Source: Pontibacter rufus (GTDB lineage Bacteria; Bacteroidota; Bacteroidia; Cytophagales; Hymenobacteraceae). From it: a DNA stretch of 64,000 nucleotides. Position 1 is the stretch's first letter. Each line of letters opens with the position of its first letter. The notes under the pieces are model-generated. The model ran no database searches. It was not told the DNA's origin and saw only the letters and a program-made list of their open reading frames with translations. Positions 1 through 9,113 of this stretch are shown one piece after another. The translations under genes were made by a program, and so were the position numbers. The DNA lies in assembly GCF_015694705.1 (NCBI RefSeq), contig NZ_JADQDR010000003.1, positions 62,001-126,000 on the forward strand. The letters are read 5' to 3'.

Positions 1-813
1 ACTGGCTTCAGCAAAGGCATCCTCGCACCACTCGGCCACGTTGCCCGACATGTCGTACAGACCGAAATCGTTGGGAAAGAATTGTGCTACCGGGCCAGTG
101 TAAGTAAAGCCGTCGCTGTAGTAATCGCCACGGCCCGGCTTAAAGTTAGCCAGCAGACAGCCTTTGGCGTTGCGCAGGTAAGGGCCGCCCCAAGGGAACA
201 TAGCCATATCGCGGCCGCCGCGGGCAGCATACTCCCACTCGGCCTCTGTTGGCAAACGAAATGGCGGTACCGGCGCTATACCCTCTTCGGCATTGGCCTG
301 ATTTTTATGCTTGGTGCGCCAAGCACTGAACTGGCGTGCGGCAAACCAGTCTACACCCACTACCGGATAATCGTCAAAAGCGGGATGCGAAAAATAATAC
401 TCCATCAGGGGGTCGCCCATGTGGTAAGTATAATCTTTTACCCACACCGTGGTATCCGGGTACAGACTTGTAATAATATAATCTTCGCCCAGCACATCCA
501 GCGAATCTTGCATCATTACGTTGATAAACTGACGGTATTCGTTGTTGGTAATCTCGGTTTCGTCCATATAAAAGCCACTGATGGTTACCTGCTTGTTCAG
601 GTTGGCCATGGTAGCGGCAATGTCCTCATCAGCCTGGCCCATGTGGAATGTACCGCCCGGGCAGGCCACCATACCATAAGGCACTTCCTGCGGATTGTAT
701 TCCGGGCGATCTTCAGCACCTACCAGGTCACCCTGGGGACCTTTTCTCAATCCGCAGCCTGCAAGCACTACCACCGCCAGTGCGAAGGAAGACAGCTTAA
801 GTAATTTGTTCAT
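1..813 (-). CDS. gldK: GldK-like gliding/type IX secretion lipoprotein (3' part missing)
   Basis: The reading frame is open from the ATG at 813 to the window edge, giving 271 codons with no stop. The N-terminus is a lipoprotein signal (hydrophobic stretch ending LAGC, Cys at about residue 20). The rest is a formylglycine-generating-enzyme (SUMF1) fold, with segments such as GGTFHMGQ, FYMDETEITNNEYRQF, FRLPTEAEWEYAARGG and YDMSGNVAEWCEDAF. In Bacteroidota this lipoprotein-plus-SUMF1 arrangement is typical of GldK/PorK, which forms the periplasmic ring of the type IX secretion system with PorN/GldN. The PorP/SprF-like gene lies just upstream on the same strand, as in por/gld loci, which supports GldK over an unrelated SUMF1 lipoprotein (GldJ is the main alternative). 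The gldLMN genes would be expected beyond position 1. Confidence 0.85.
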   Translation of the reverse strand, partial: MNKLLKLSSFALAVVVLAGCGLRKGPQGDLVGAEDRPEYNPQEVPYGMVACPGGTFHMGQADEDIAATMANLNKQVTISGFYMDETEITNNEYRQFINVMMQDSLDVLGEDYIITSLYPDTTVWVKDYTYHMGDPLMEYYFSHPAFDDYPVVGVDWFAARQFSAWRTKHKNQANAEEGIAPVPPFRLPTEAEWEYAARGGRDMAMFPWGGPYLRNAKGCLLANFKPGRGDYYSDGFTYTGPVAQFFPNDFGLYDMSGNVAEWCEDAFAEAS

Positions 814-1043
814 GATGGCTTCTAAAAGTATAAATTTTGTAGTAATGTATTTTAGCACATTTTTACGGGTGTAGCAAATGTATATGATTTTGAAATAAAT
901 AAAAAACAATTCGCTACAACACGTATTTATTATTTTTTAACGCGGTAACGAGCTGATTATTATATCACTTAATCACAAATATTTTATGCGCGTGCTATGA
1001 AGTATAAACTTTTTCAGTGCAATCTTTTTTTGTTGGACAGGCT

Positions 1044-2006
1044 CTATCTGGAGAAGAAATAACGCGGGGTTCTGATGGCCGGCCGGATTCTTACAACGGG
1101 CTCAGGCAATCTGTAACTCAGCATCACCTCGTGCGAGGTGGGCGCTTTGGCCGCTGTATTGAACGTTGTGAAATCAAATGCATATCCTACCCGTAGCGCA
1201 TTATCCTGGAACAGAGATAATCCAACAAGAGCACTAACAGCTTCCTTATGCCTATAATTCAATCCGGCCCAATATTTTTCAGCATAAGTTGCCCGCACGC
1301 CGGCATCGTACGAAAAAGTTTCGGTATCATACTTAAAAAGCGCCGTGGGTGTAACCACCACATCGGCGCTCACCGGCAAATTAACACCGCCGGTAATGTA
1401 AATATGATTCTCACTTAAATAGCGCCCGTTACCCGTAGCAGAGGAGTCCTGAAAAAGATATTCGGAATGCAGCAGGTTTGTAATACCGCCACCGGCATAA
1501 AACTGGTCGGACTGGTACCACAGGCCGGCGCCCAGGTCATACTTGCTATCAGAGCTGTTGTAAGGCACGTGCGTGTCGTTCGGGTCGTTGGCACGGTAAG
1601 CGCCTTGTTTGATGTTGTTAACAGTGCCCTGCACACCAATACCCAACTTGCCGGTTTCGCCGATGTTAATATGATAGGAGTAGGAGAGGGCTGCCTGCAG
1701 GTACGTAAAATTTGCTATCCTGTCGCGCATCAGGCTTACGCCTACACCGCCGTGCAGCAGCCTTACGGGGGTGCTAGCCGAAAGCAGCATCGTGCGCGGC
1801 GAGCCGCCGTCATCCAATGTGGCATCGTAGCCAAGCCACTGGTAACGGTAAATAGAAAATATTTCGGGGTGGTTGGTGATACCGGCATAAGCAGGGCTGA
1901 TGTGCATGCCGTTGAAACTGTAATGCGTAAACTGTGGCTGCTGTTGTGCCCAAACCAGCGGATGGCATAACAGGAACAACATGATAACAGGTAGAAACTT
2001 TTTCAT
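1044..2006 (-). CDS. PorP/SprF family type IX secretion outer-membrane protein
   Basis: The protein has 320 residues with a clear Sec signal peptide (MKKFLPVIMLFLLCHPLVWA, then QQQPQF). The mature start QPQFTHYSFNGMHISPAYAG is the hallmark of the PorP/SprF family, in which Asn/Pro-Ala-Tyr-Ala-Gly follows a short beta strand. Alternating hydrophobic strands rich in Gly, Tyr and Phe run to the C-terminus, consistent with an outer-membrane barrel. Family members work with the type IX translocon, often as partners of particular cargo or of the PorKN ring. The 230-bp gap to gldK is AT-rich with no terminator that I can see, so co-transcription is possible. Which PorP paralog this is cannot be told from sequence alone. 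Confidence 0.9.
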   Translation of the reverse strand: MKKFLPVIMLFLLCHPLVWAQQQPQFTHYSFNGMHISPAYAGITNHPEIFSIYRYQWLGYDATLDDGGSPRTMLLSASTPVRLLHGGVGVSLMRDRIANFTYLQAALSYSYHINIGETGKLGIGVQGTVNNIKQGAYRANDPNDTHVPYNSSDSKYDLGAGLWYQSDQFYAGGGITNLLHSEYLFQDSSATGNGRYLSENHIYITGGVNLPVSADVVVTPTALFKYDTETFSYDAGVRATYAEKYWAGLNYRHKEAVSALVGLSLFQDNALRVGYAFDFTTFNTAAKAPTSHEVMLSYRLPEPVVRIRPAIRTPRYFFSR

Positions 2007-2167
2007 AGGCTGCAGGAAGGCAAAATACCGAATGACAGATAAAGGTTGCCGTCATTCCAAATATAGCCATTAAACGCTAAAACGCAAAAGTAAGTATGCC
2101 GTTGAGCCTGCTTACTTTTGCGTTTTAGTTAGTATGCAAATCCGGAATAAAAGTTACAACCGGCGCT

Positions 2168-2977
2168 TTATTTTTTTGCTTCCTGCTTATGCTTCTGGTT
2201 CTGAATGTATACTTCGATGGCCCCGGTCATTGACGGCGCGTTCGGCATAGGCGCCTCTATGTCAAGCTCCAGGCCTGCGTCCAGCACAGCCTTGGCTGTG
2301 GTAGGCCCGAATGCCGCAATGCGCGTGTTGTTCTGCTTAAAATCCGGGAAGTTGGCAAACAGCGACGTAATACCCGACGGGCTGAAAAAAGCCAGACAAT
2401 CATACGTTACATCATCCAGGTCCGACAGGTCAGCCGCTACGGTTTTGTAGATGATGGCCTCTGTGTGCTTGATTTTGTTTGCCGTCAGAAACGCCGGAAT
2501 ATCCTCTTTGCGAATGTTGGAGCAGGGGAACAAGAAATTCTCATTTTTATGTTTTTTGATAACTTCCAACAGATCCCTGGCCGTTTTCTCGCCTACAAAC
2601 AATTTGCGCTTGCGCAGCACAATATACTTCTGCAGGTAATAAGCCGTCTGGTCCGAAATACAAAAGTATTTCATATCAGCGGGCATCTCTATTTTGCTTT
2701 CCTGGCAAATGCGAAAGAAATGATCCACGGCATTGCGGCTCGTAAAAATAATAGCCGTGTGCGCCAGAATATCCACTTTATCCTTTCGGAACTCTTTGTA
2801 TGGGACTGGCTCCACATCTATAAAAGCCCTGAAATCTACCTTGATATCATACTTCTCAGCAATAGACAAGTATGGCGAATTATCAGTGGTAGGCTGTGGT
2901 TGCGTAACCAGGATACTTTTAATGGGTAGTTTGCCTCTGTCAGGGTTTGCGCTACCCTTTGCTTTGTTTTCAGCCAT
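2168..2977 (-). CDS. hemD: Uroporphyrinogen-III synthase
   Basis: The protein has 269 residues and no signal peptide, so it is cytoplasmic. It would close and invert the linear hydroxymethylbilane to uroporphyrinogen III in haem/sirohaem synthesis. The HemD fold shows as two Rossmann-like halves: ILVTQPQP near the start, IIFTSRNAVDHFF around residues 75-87, and the second half with FFSPSGITSLF and IAAFGPTTAKAVLDAGL. The last segment is the strongest family mark. In many Bacteroidota this synthase sits next to a DUF4271 membrane protein and type IX genes, as here. The first 18 residues are charged and probably disordered. Confidence 0.9.
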   Translation of the reverse strand: MAENKAKGSANPDRGKLPIKSILVTQPQPTTDNSPYLSIAEKYDIKVDFRAFIDVEPVPYKEFRKDKVDILAHTAIIFTSRNAVDHFFRICQESKIEMPADMKYFCISDQTAYYLQKYIVLRKRKLFVGEKTARDLLEVIKKHKNENFLFPCSNIRKEDIPAFLTANKIKHTEAIIYKTVAADLSDLDDVTYDCLAFFSPSGITSLFANFPDFKQNNTRIAAFGPTTAKAVLDAGLELDIEAPMPNAPSMTGAIEVYIQNQKHKQEAKK

Positions 2978-3041
2978 ATTGGAATAATGCGGTTGTTAAA
3001 TTATCACCTGCCATGCCCCGCTAAACCGCCTAATTGTGTTT

Positions 3042-4226
3042 TTAAAAGTTGAAAACTATCAGCTTAAGCATAATCGCCAGCGGAATCACTTCTGTGGCGC
3101 AAAGGTATGAAAATAAATGCAAATTTAGTACGGGCACCTTCTTATTTACGGAAGCAAAAACACGAAGTACCGTGAATATCAGAAGCAAAGATACTGCCAG
3201 GTTGGAAACCAGCAGAATGGCCTCCGGGCTGGAGGCATTCAGGGCCAGGTAGAGCAGCAGCACCCCTGGTAGAAACATACCCAGAAATAGTAGTGTCCTG
3301 ATAAACTCGCGGTATTGTACCTGCACTACCTGTTCCAGCCCGAATATAAAACCCATCACTTTCAGGAAAAGGTACTTTAGCAGGATAACTACAAATACCA
3401 GAAATGTATAAAATACAATCTTGGTGGTAATATCTGCCTGCGACACCGGGAACAGCCTGTTGAAAAGCCGGATGTGCTGCACATTGGTATGTATAGCCGC
3501 AATAAGCAGGGCCATGGTGAGCGAAAAAGCCAGCACAAACAGCACACTGGACCATGAACGGACAGGTTTCATCAGGAATGCTTCCTTCGCCGAGCTGCTC
3601 CGGTCAAAGGCGCCCAGACGGAATATATTGCCGAATTCGGCCGGATAGCTGGTCTTCAGCCAGCCATAAATCAGCCCTATCAAAAGCATAAACAGGATAA
3701 AGGCATTCTGATTTATATAATCCCGCGCCCGGATAGTAAATGGCCGCTGATCAGGCCGTACAGTCCTATTCTCTTCCCGCACCTGGTTACGGAACGTATT
3801 AACATTAGGCTGGTGCTCGGGATGCCACACAGTCAGCAGGTACTTTCCTGCCACAGGCTTTAAATCGCTGGTGTGCTGTGTTATATCCAGGGTATAGCGT
3901 GCGGTGGCATCCGCCTTAAAGATAAGCTGGTTATTAAGGAAGAGGCAAAGGCCTTTCTGCGCTGTAAAGCCAATTACAAAGGGCTGGGCCTGGCTCACCG
4001 ACAGCCACTGGTGGATGGCCTTGTAACCCGTATGCATCCCGGCCACATAAGGCACCAGCCGCGCCGTTCCGGGCTCATACACCAGCCAGTCAGCGGTGAT
4101 GGTGTTTTTCTGCTCCAGCGGCAGCACCTGCGCCTTCAGCGGCAACGCAGGACCAAGTATAAGTATAACCCACAGCAATAAAAAGCTGCACCAGTCCGCT
4201 CTATACCTTTGCAATACGTTCTGCAC
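3042..4226 (-). CDS. DUF4271 integral membrane protein
   Basis: The protein has 394 residues. It starts with a signal-like segment ending PALPLKAQ, then an extracytoplasmic domain of about 140 residues, then about seven hydrophobic helices from residue 175 onward (for example FILFMLLIGLIYGWL, VLFVLAFSLTMALLIAA and LLLIFTVLRVFASV). The helical part, with the segment FYTFLVFVVILLKYLFLKVMG, resembles the DUF4271 family restricted to Bacteroidota; its biochemical role is unknown. The gene overlaps the end of the upstream transferase gene by 26 bp and is followed by hemD after 64 bp, so the run is probably one transcription unit. Confidence 0.75.
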   Translation of the reverse strand: MQNVLQRYRADWCSFLLLWVILILGPALPLKAQVLPLEQKNTITADWLVYEPGTARLVPYVAGMHTGYKAIHQWLSVSQAQPFVIGFTAQKGLCLFLNNQLIFKADATARYTLDITQHTSDLKPVAGKYLLTVWHPEHQPNVNTFRNQVREENRTVRPDQRPFTIRARDYINQNAFILFMLLIGLIYGWLKTSYPAEFGNIFRLGAFDRSSSAKEAFLMKPVRSWSSVLFVLAFSLTMALLIAAIHTNVQHIRLFNRLFPVSQADITTKIVFYTFLVFVVILLKYLFLKVMGFIFGLEQVVQVQYREFIRTLLFLGMFLPGVLLLYLALNASSPEAILLVSNLAVSLLLIFTVLRVFASVNKKVPVLNLHLFSYLCATEVIPLAIMLKLIVFNF

Positions 4227-5256
4227 CTCTCCTCCTCGATTTATATACTCCCAATACAGTACTCAGCAACACAGAAAACACCAGTAAGGCCAGTAACAGG
4301 TTCAGGTTGCCCCAGGCTGCAAATTTTATCACAAACAGAATTACGATAATATTCAGAATTCCGAGGATAAGCACTGTGCTGATTTGATTAAAACCCATCG
4401 CCAGCAGGCGGTGGTGTATGTGATTGCGGTCGGGTATAAAAGGGGAGCTTCCCTTCATCATCCGGATGAGGGATACGCGCATTGTATCAAAAAGCGGCAC
4501 AAACAGGATACCGAGTGCCACGGCGGGTGCGGCGGGCATTGCATGCATCTCAATAAACTCTATGCTCAGCACCGACAGGATAAACCCGCAGAGAAGCGAT
4601 CCGGTATCGCCCATAAAGATAGTGGCCCTATGAAAGTTATAACGTAAAAATCCCAGCATTCCCCCAATCAGGCAGAAAGCTACAGCAGCATAATTGCCGT
4701 ATGTCATTCCGCCATACAAGTAAAAGTAGATGCCGAAGGTGGCTGCTATGACCAGCACAATGGTACCGGCCAGTCCATCCAGCCCGTCTATCAGGTTAAC
4801 AGCATTGGTAATACCAATGATCACCAGGAATGTAAAGCCATAGCTGATACCGATCGGCAGTTCTCCCACGCCAAAGATGCCCTGAAAGCTGGTAATGCGG
4901 ATATCGGCCATAAACATAACGATGCCTGTAGCCAGCAACTGCACGGCAAATTTTTTCAGAGCCGAAATACTGATAAGATCGTCTTTAAGCCCGATAAAGA
5001 AAAGGATAATGCAGCCTGCCAGTAATTGCTGCACACCATTACTAAGATCTGTGAAGATAGTGAGCGCCGACATAAAGCCTGCAAACACAGCCAGTCCGCC
5101 CAACCTGGGTGTCAGCGATTCATGTATGGTGCGGTTGTTTGGCTGGTCCAGAATGTTTTTCAGGTGTGCTACGCGCACAATGGATGGAACAGCGAAAATC
5201 GCAATCAGGAATGCCCAGCTAAAAGAAAGTATAAGGGATAAGAGGCTCTGTTCCAT
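4201..5256 (-). CDS. MraY/WecA-type undecaprenyl-phosphate sugar-1-phosphate transferase
   Basis: The protein has 351 residues from the ATG at 5256; an upstream TTG would add seven. It has about 10-11 transmembrane helices and the family motifs in order: GLKDDL, NAVNLIDGLDGLAG, FMGDTGSLLCGF and a late HIHHRL. These are the Asp-rich metal/nucleotide-binding loops and the His loop of polyprenyl-phosphate N-acetylhexosamine-1-phosphate transferases of the WecA/TagO branch. The enzyme would start a lipid-linked glycan (O-antigen or other surface polysaccharide) at the inner membrane. MraY is less likely, because the His motif and the absence of mur genes nearby point to WecA/TagO. The sugar donor is not decidable from sequence. 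Confidence 0.9.
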   Translation of the reverse strand: MEQSLLSLILSFSWAFLIAIFAVPSIVRVAHLKNILDQPNNRTIHESLTPRLGGLAVFAGFMSALTIFTDLSNGVQQLLAGCIILFFIGLKDDLISISALKKFAVQLLATGIVMFMADIRITSFQGIFGVGELPIGISYGFTFLVIIGITNAVNLIDGLDGLAGTIVLVIAATFGIYFYLYGGMTYGNYAAVAFCLIGGMLGFLRYNFHRATIFMGDTGSLLCGFILSVLSIEFIEMHAMPAAPAVALGILFVPLFDTMRVSLIRMMKGSSPFIPDRNHIHHRLLAMGFNQISTVLILGILNIIVILFVIKFAAWGNLNLLLALLVFSVLLSTVLGVYKSRRRGAERIAKV

Positions 5257-5375
5257 AAATTTGAAATGCGGAAGCAAAGGAATGCAAAATTCCCGATATT
5301 TCTAAAGTATAATTCCGGTAAAAGTATAAACCGGTGCAGCCGCTACCTTCCGCTGCCGGCGCTGGCGCAGCAATA

Positions 5376-5780
5376 TTACGAATGCAATACCCCCTGCATC
5401 TGCAGTATACTTATTTCTATAAGGTTGTCGGTGGTGATAGAATCCGGCACAAAAACATACTTTTTGTCAAAAATTTGCCTGTCTACGTAATAGCTTACCC
5501 AATATTCGTTGTTGATGTGAAAAAGGGCCGGATCAATGGGCTCTATCTGCACAAAGCTTTTGGCCGCCACCTGCTCAAAAAGGTGCCGCAGCACAGACGT
5601 TTTTACCTCGTTACCCTCTACCATACCGTAGCCTTTGGAGGCAACCAGCACGTTATCCAGCGGAAAAGGGTTGTTATTTATCAGGTATACATCCCAGGCT
5701 GGTTCCCCGCCTGTGTCGGGGGCGGCTGCTACTGCTATGGAAACGCCTTCTACTGTACCAAAATCAATATCTTTTTTCAT
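5376..5780 (-). CDS. Conserved hypothetical protein, lipB-linked
   Basis: The protein has 134 residues from the ATG at 5780 (MKKDIDFGTVEGVSIAVA). A further nine upstream codons are open, but they lie inside lipB and look unconserved. It has no signal peptide or transmembrane segment and is a small alpha/beta cytoplasmic protein. Notable stretches are AWDVYLINNNPFPLDNVLV and YYVDRQIFDKKYVFVPDSI. I believe it belongs to a Bacteroidota-only family without assigned function. Its start overlaps the lipB stop by 17 bp, so the two genes are probably translationally coupled and transcribed together. Confidence 0.75.
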   Translation of the reverse strand: MKKDIDFGTVEGVSIAVAAAPDTGGEPAWDVYLINNNPFPLDNVLVASKGYGMVEGNEVKTSVLRHLFEQVAAKSFVQIEPIDPALFHINNEYWVSYYVDRQIFDKKYVFVPDSITTDNLIEISILQMQGVLHS

Positions 5781-6498
5781 GCGAAGCAATGGTGATAGTG
5801 GCGCCAAATAAAGCTGCCAGGTGACGTATCAGTTTTTCCTCTACCGCTGCCTGCGGCACCTCGTGGCCAAGTTCTCTGGCCAGCGATGTTACCTGTTTGT
5901 CAGAGATACCGCAGGGTATAATGTTATTGAAATAATCTAAATCGGCATTGATGTTGAAGGCAAAGCCATGCATTGTAATCCAGCGGCTGCACTTTACCCC
6001 CATCGCACATATTTTGCGCGGGTTGCGCTGCTCCTCGTAATCCAGCCATACGCCTGTAAGCCCCGGAATGCGGCCTGCTGCCACGCCGTATTCTGCCAGG
6101 GTAAGTATAACGGCCTCCTCCAGGTAACGCAGGTACTTATGAATATCGGTAAAGAAGTTATCCAGATCCAGGATCGGATAGCCGACAATCTGCCCCGGGC
6201 CATGATACGTAATGTCGCCGCCGCGGTTTATCTTATAAAAAGTAGCGCCTTTGGCTTTTAGGCCTTCGGCATTTAGCAGTAGGTGTTCTTCGTGGCCACT
6301 CTTGCCCAGGGTATATACGTGCGGGTGCGAGCAAAACAGCAGGTAATTGGGCGTGGGTTGCTGCGCGTCAGGCGCTGCCTGGCGGTTCTGCACTTTCAGG
6401 TCTACCAGGCTGGCAAATAATTGCTCCTGATAGTCCCATGCGGCCTGGTAATCGATGAGCCCCAGATGTTCGAACTGTATTTCTTTATTCTGTAACAC
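5764..6498 (-). CDS. lipB: Octanoyltransferase (lipoate biosynthesis)
   Basis: The protein has 244 residues from a GTG start. LipB moves the octanoyl group from acyl carrier protein to lipoyl domains of 2-oxoacid dehydrogenases and GcvH. Visible family features are the strand VYTLGKSGHEEHLL, the segment INRGGDITYHGPGQIVGYPI (the Arg-Gly-Gly-Asp-x-Thr-x-His-Gly-Pro-Gly-Gln signature), the catalytic Lys region KICAMGVKCSRWITMHGFAF and the catalytic Cys in IIPCGISDKQVTSL. All active-site positions are present. No lipA lies in the window. The downstream small gene overlaps its end. Confidence 0.95.
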   Translation of the reverse strand: MLQNKEIQFEHLGLIDYQAAWDYQEQLFASLVDLKVQNRQAAPDAQQPTPNYLLFCSHPHVYTLGKSGHEEHLLLNAEGLKAKGATFYKINRGGDITYHGPGQIVGYPILDLDNFFTDIHKYLRYLEEAVILTLAEYGVAAGRIPGLTGVWLDYEEQRNPRKICAMGVKCSRWITMHGFAFNINADLDYFNNIIPCGISDKQVTSLARELGHEVPQAAVEEKLIRHLAALFGATITIASHEKRY

Positions 6499-6508
6499 GT
6501 GCAGCGTT

Positions 6509-7504
6509 TTAAGCCTTCGAGAGCTTGTCTTTCAGGTTGTTAATTGTATTGTTGGTTTCAGAATCCACACCATTCAGTTCGGCCAGGTATACGGATACCC
6601 AGTCGAACAGGTGGACAAGGTAGAATGCCTGCTCCAGAAAAGTGGCGCCGGCAGCCTCAATGGTCATCACATCACCTACGCGCTGCTTAAAAACAGGCGT
6701 ACTAAGCTCCATCCGCAGGTGCACCCGCGGATGATCGTAGGAAGTATAAATCAGGAGCACCGCCAGCTGGCCGAACAGTTGTTCCGGATTGCGCCAGCCC
6801 TCCAGTTCGTTGTGGTTCATCTCCGGAAAAACATTAACGTGCGCCAGTTGCCTGGCATTTTGGTTCAGTTGCTGTTGCAGGCGCACAGCTACCGGCTTAA
6901 ACGTGCGGCTGGCATACAGCACCGGCAACTTACCCTGAAAGGCGCTGGCCAGGGCACTTGCCTGCACTTTTATACCTCCGGTTTGCTCCTGCAGCAACGT
7001 TATACTCTGCGCCAGTTCTGTTTTAAAGGTATCGTCCAGCAGCCCGGCGTAGTGTAACAGATACAACATTTCTATTGCAGCATACACCAGCGTTGCCCGC
7101 CGCTGCCCCGGCCCACCGGGAATGAGGAGGTGCGGCAGGTTGTTTTCCAGGGCGATGCGCTGCAGCTCGCCACCGGAAGTGATGCAGGCCACGGTGGCTT
7201 CCTGCTTTAAAGCAGCACGCACGGCTGCCAAGGTTTCTTCGGTAATGCCGGAAAATGAAGCGGCAATAAAAAGTGTGTCTGAACCAACAAAAGCAGGAAT
7301 ATGGTAACCTTTATGTATGATAACGGGCACCGCAAGCTTGTCGGCCACGTAAGCCTTTACAAGGTCGCCGGCAATACCGGCGCTGCCCATACCGGCAATA
7401 ACAACGTTGTTGTAGGGAGTACCTGAAAGTGTAACTGCAGCGCGCTCTCCAAGCCGGATGGCCTGTTGCAGGTGCTGTATAAATTCTTCAACAAATTGTT
7501 TCAT
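6509..7504 (-). CDS. SIS-domain phosphoglucose/phosphomannose isomerase family protein
   Basis: The protein has 331 residues from the ATG at 7504; the 34 upstream in-frame codons run into the divergent yraN region and look unrelated. Two SIS halves are visible: the first has NVVIAGMGSAGIAGDLVKAY and FIAASFSGITEETLAA, the second FKPVAVRLQQQLNQNARQLA and FPEMNHNELEGW. The last of these, with Glu and His, is typical of the bifunctional phosphoglucose/phosphomannose isomerase C-terminal domain. It would interconvert fructose-6-phosphate with glucose-6- or mannose-6-phosphate in the cytoplasm. The gene lies 10 bp from lipB on the same strand. Substrate choice is inferred from the family. Confidence 0.88.
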   Translation of the reverse strand: MKQFVEEFIQHLQQAIRLGERAAVTLSGTPYNNVVIAGMGSAGIAGDLVKAYVADKLAVPVIIHKGYHIPAFVGSDTLFIAASFSGITEETLAAVRAALKQEATVACITSGGELQRIALENNLPHLLIPGGPGQRRATLVYAAIEMLYLLHYAGLLDDTFKTELAQSITLLQEQTGGIKVQASALASAFQGKLPVLYASRTFKPVAVRLQQQLNQNARQLAHVNVFPEMNHNELEGWRNPEQLFGQLAVLLIYTSYDHPRVHLRMELSTPVFKQRVGDVMTIEAAGATFLEQAFYLVHLFDWVSVYLAELNGVDSETNNTINNLKDKLSKA

Positions 7505-7564
7505 AGCAGAGATGTATTCAGGCGTCAGGCTTTGCCTTGGTCTGATGCAATTTACAAGTTTTAC

Positions 7565-7927
7565 ATGGCTTCTCAAACAAACACCCACATCCGTACAGGC
7601 CGGCACGGCGAAGGTATGGCTGCCAGGTATCTACAGCAGTCAGGCTACACCATCCTGCACCGGAACTATAGGTATAAACGTGCTGAAGTAGACATCATTG
7701 CCCAAAAAGATAGCCTGCTGGTGTTCGTAGAAGTCAAAACCAGGGCTACCGATGTGTACGGCTACCCGGAAGAAGCGGTCAGCCCCAGGAAAGAGGAACT
7801 GCTCCTGACCGCCGCCGCGGCTTACATCGAGCAGCAGAACTGGCAGCACGATGTCCGCTTCGATATTATCTCTGTTACGCTAAGCGCCCCACCTGTTATT
7901 CACCACATCGAGGACGCCTTTCACTAG
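7565..7927 (+). CDS. yraN: YraN family (UPF0102) nuclease-like protein
   Basis: The protein has 120 residues. The ATG at 7565 (MASQTNTHIRTGRHGEGMAA) was chosen because the upstream 33 codons overlap the promoter side of the divergent isomerase gene. It shows the restriction-endonuclease-like core of YraN: GEGMAARYLQQSGYTILHRN, then the Asp and Glu-x-Lys pair in AEVDIIAQKDSLLVFVEVKT. The family is widespread in bacteria and suspected to act on branched DNA or in recombination, but without a settled function. It converges with the lipoprotein gene and overlaps its stop by 4 bp. Confidence 0.92.
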   Translation: MASQTNTHIRTGRHGEGMAARYLQQSGYTILHRNYRYKRAEVDIIAQKDSLLVFVEVKTRATDVYGYPEEAVSPRKEELLLTAAAAYIEQQNWQHDVRFDIISVTLSAPPVIHHIEDAFH

Positions 7928-8835
7928 CGCTGTGCCTGCGAGCGTTTGTCCAGCTTGTCTTTCTCGTAAATAAGCGTGCCGTGGCGGTCGTACTCTTTCA
8001 GCAGGTATGGTTCCGCCGGCGCTTCGTAGGCTGTTTTAGGATACTGGTACTCGTAGTGACGGCGGTTGCGGAAGTCGTAGTGCTTAATCCAGAGGCCAAC
8101 TTTACGGCCTTTGTCGTATTGCCCCGACCATTCTACCTGCCCGTTTTCATAAAAGCGATAGTAGGTGCCCTGCACTTCGCCATACTCATACGGTATCACT
8201 TCTTTTATTTTCTTATCAGCTCCTTCATAGTATGTTATCACAGCATCGCGCAGAAAGCCTTTGTCATAATGCTCTTTACCAACCAGGATCTGCTCGTCGC
8301 CCTTGCGGTATTTCTCCCAGCGCAGGTGTTTGGTGCCTACATAAAAATAGCCTTCCTCCACCACTTCGCCGCCTATCTTTTTAGTATAAGGCCCGTGCAG
8401 CACAAAGTAGCGGCCATTATCTTCTATGGTATTGCGGGTGCGGTAGAGCTTACGCTTTTTGCTGTCATACATGTATTTGTCGGGAGCGTAGGGGTTGGGG
8501 GCCTCAAACTCGGGCAGGTAGCTGAATGTTTCCAGCACTTCATGGTCACCACGCGGGCCCGACTTTACGAAACCGTGCTTTACTTTGTAGCCCATAAAAT
8601 AGCGCTTGTTCCGCTTCTTTTTATGCTTGCCGGTTTTTTCCTCTTCCTCTTTCGGCAGATCAATAACGGGTTTGGCGGAGTCGGCTGAAGCCAGCGCCTG
8701 AGGATCTGCTGCCCCTGCCTTCAGGCGGGCCTGGTTCAGGTTATAGTCGCTGTTCCACTGGGGTTGGCTACAGCCGCCCAAAAACATCAAACTTATACCT
8801 GCTACAAAAACGCTGAACCGGAGATACTGCCGCAT
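7924..8835 (-). CDS. Lipoprotein with MORN/YwqK-like repeats
   Basis: The protein has 303 residues. The signal ends in a lipobox, MFLGGC (Cys at about residue 22), so it is an outer-membrane or periplasmic lipoprotein. A Lys-rich linker EEEEKTGKHKKKRNKRYF follows, then tandem Gly/Tyr-rich beta repeats such as YYRFYENGQVEWSGQYDKG and KVGLWIKHYDF. These match the MORN_2/YwqK repeat style (Y-x-N-G-x2-x4-G-x-Y-x2-G). Such proteins are common in Bacteroidota and their role is unknown. Upstream, at 8838-8905, is low-complexity AATTGCTGAAT-type sequence. Confidence 0.8.
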   Translation of the reverse strand: MRQYLRFSVFVAGISLMFLGGCSQPQWNSDYNLNQARLKAGAADPQALASADSAKPVIDLPKEEEEKTGKHKKKRNKRYFMGYKVKHGFVKSGPRGDHEVLETFSYLPEFEAPNPYAPDKYMYDSKKRKLYRTRNTIEDNGRYFVLHGPYTKKIGGEVVEEGYFYVGTKHLRWEKYRKGDEQILVGKEHYDKGFLRDAVITYYEGADKKIKEVIPYEYGEVQGTYYRFYENGQVEWSGQYDKGRKVGLWIKHYDFRNRRHYEYQYPKTAYEAPAEPYLLKEYDRHGTLIYEKDKLDKRSQAQR

Positions 8836-9058
8836 ACTTTAATTTTGAATAACTGAATTTTTAATGCCTGAATAAGTAAATTGTTGGATAGCTAAATTGC
8901 TGGTTCAGATTAAAGTATAATGCATCAGCAATTTAACAACGCAGCCTTTAAACAGAACGTAAAGATGCGCAAAAATCATACATGCGCACGCTGCTTCACT
9001 TATTTTGCCCCTATAACTATACTTGTCTTTGCTAAGTTTCATACTTTGCTTCAAAAGC

Positions 9059-9089
9059 AAAAAAGGCAGCACCTGCGGGCGCTGCCTTT
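9059..9089 (-). terminator. Rho-independent terminator of htpG
   Basis: A 9-bp perfect stem (AAAGGCAGC at 9062-9070 pairing with 9081-9089) has a 10-nt loop. On the minus strand it is followed by six Ts (9064-9059). It lies 25 bp past the htpG stop codon. Confidence 0.85.
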
Positions 9090-9113
9090 CGCTGTAAGTA
9101 TAAATGTAAGGTA

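Noticed and set aside
82-804. 240-codon plus-strand frame
   Set aside because: It lies opposite the GldK gene, whose protein has clear SUMF1 motifs and a lipoprotein signal; the plus-strand product has no family features.
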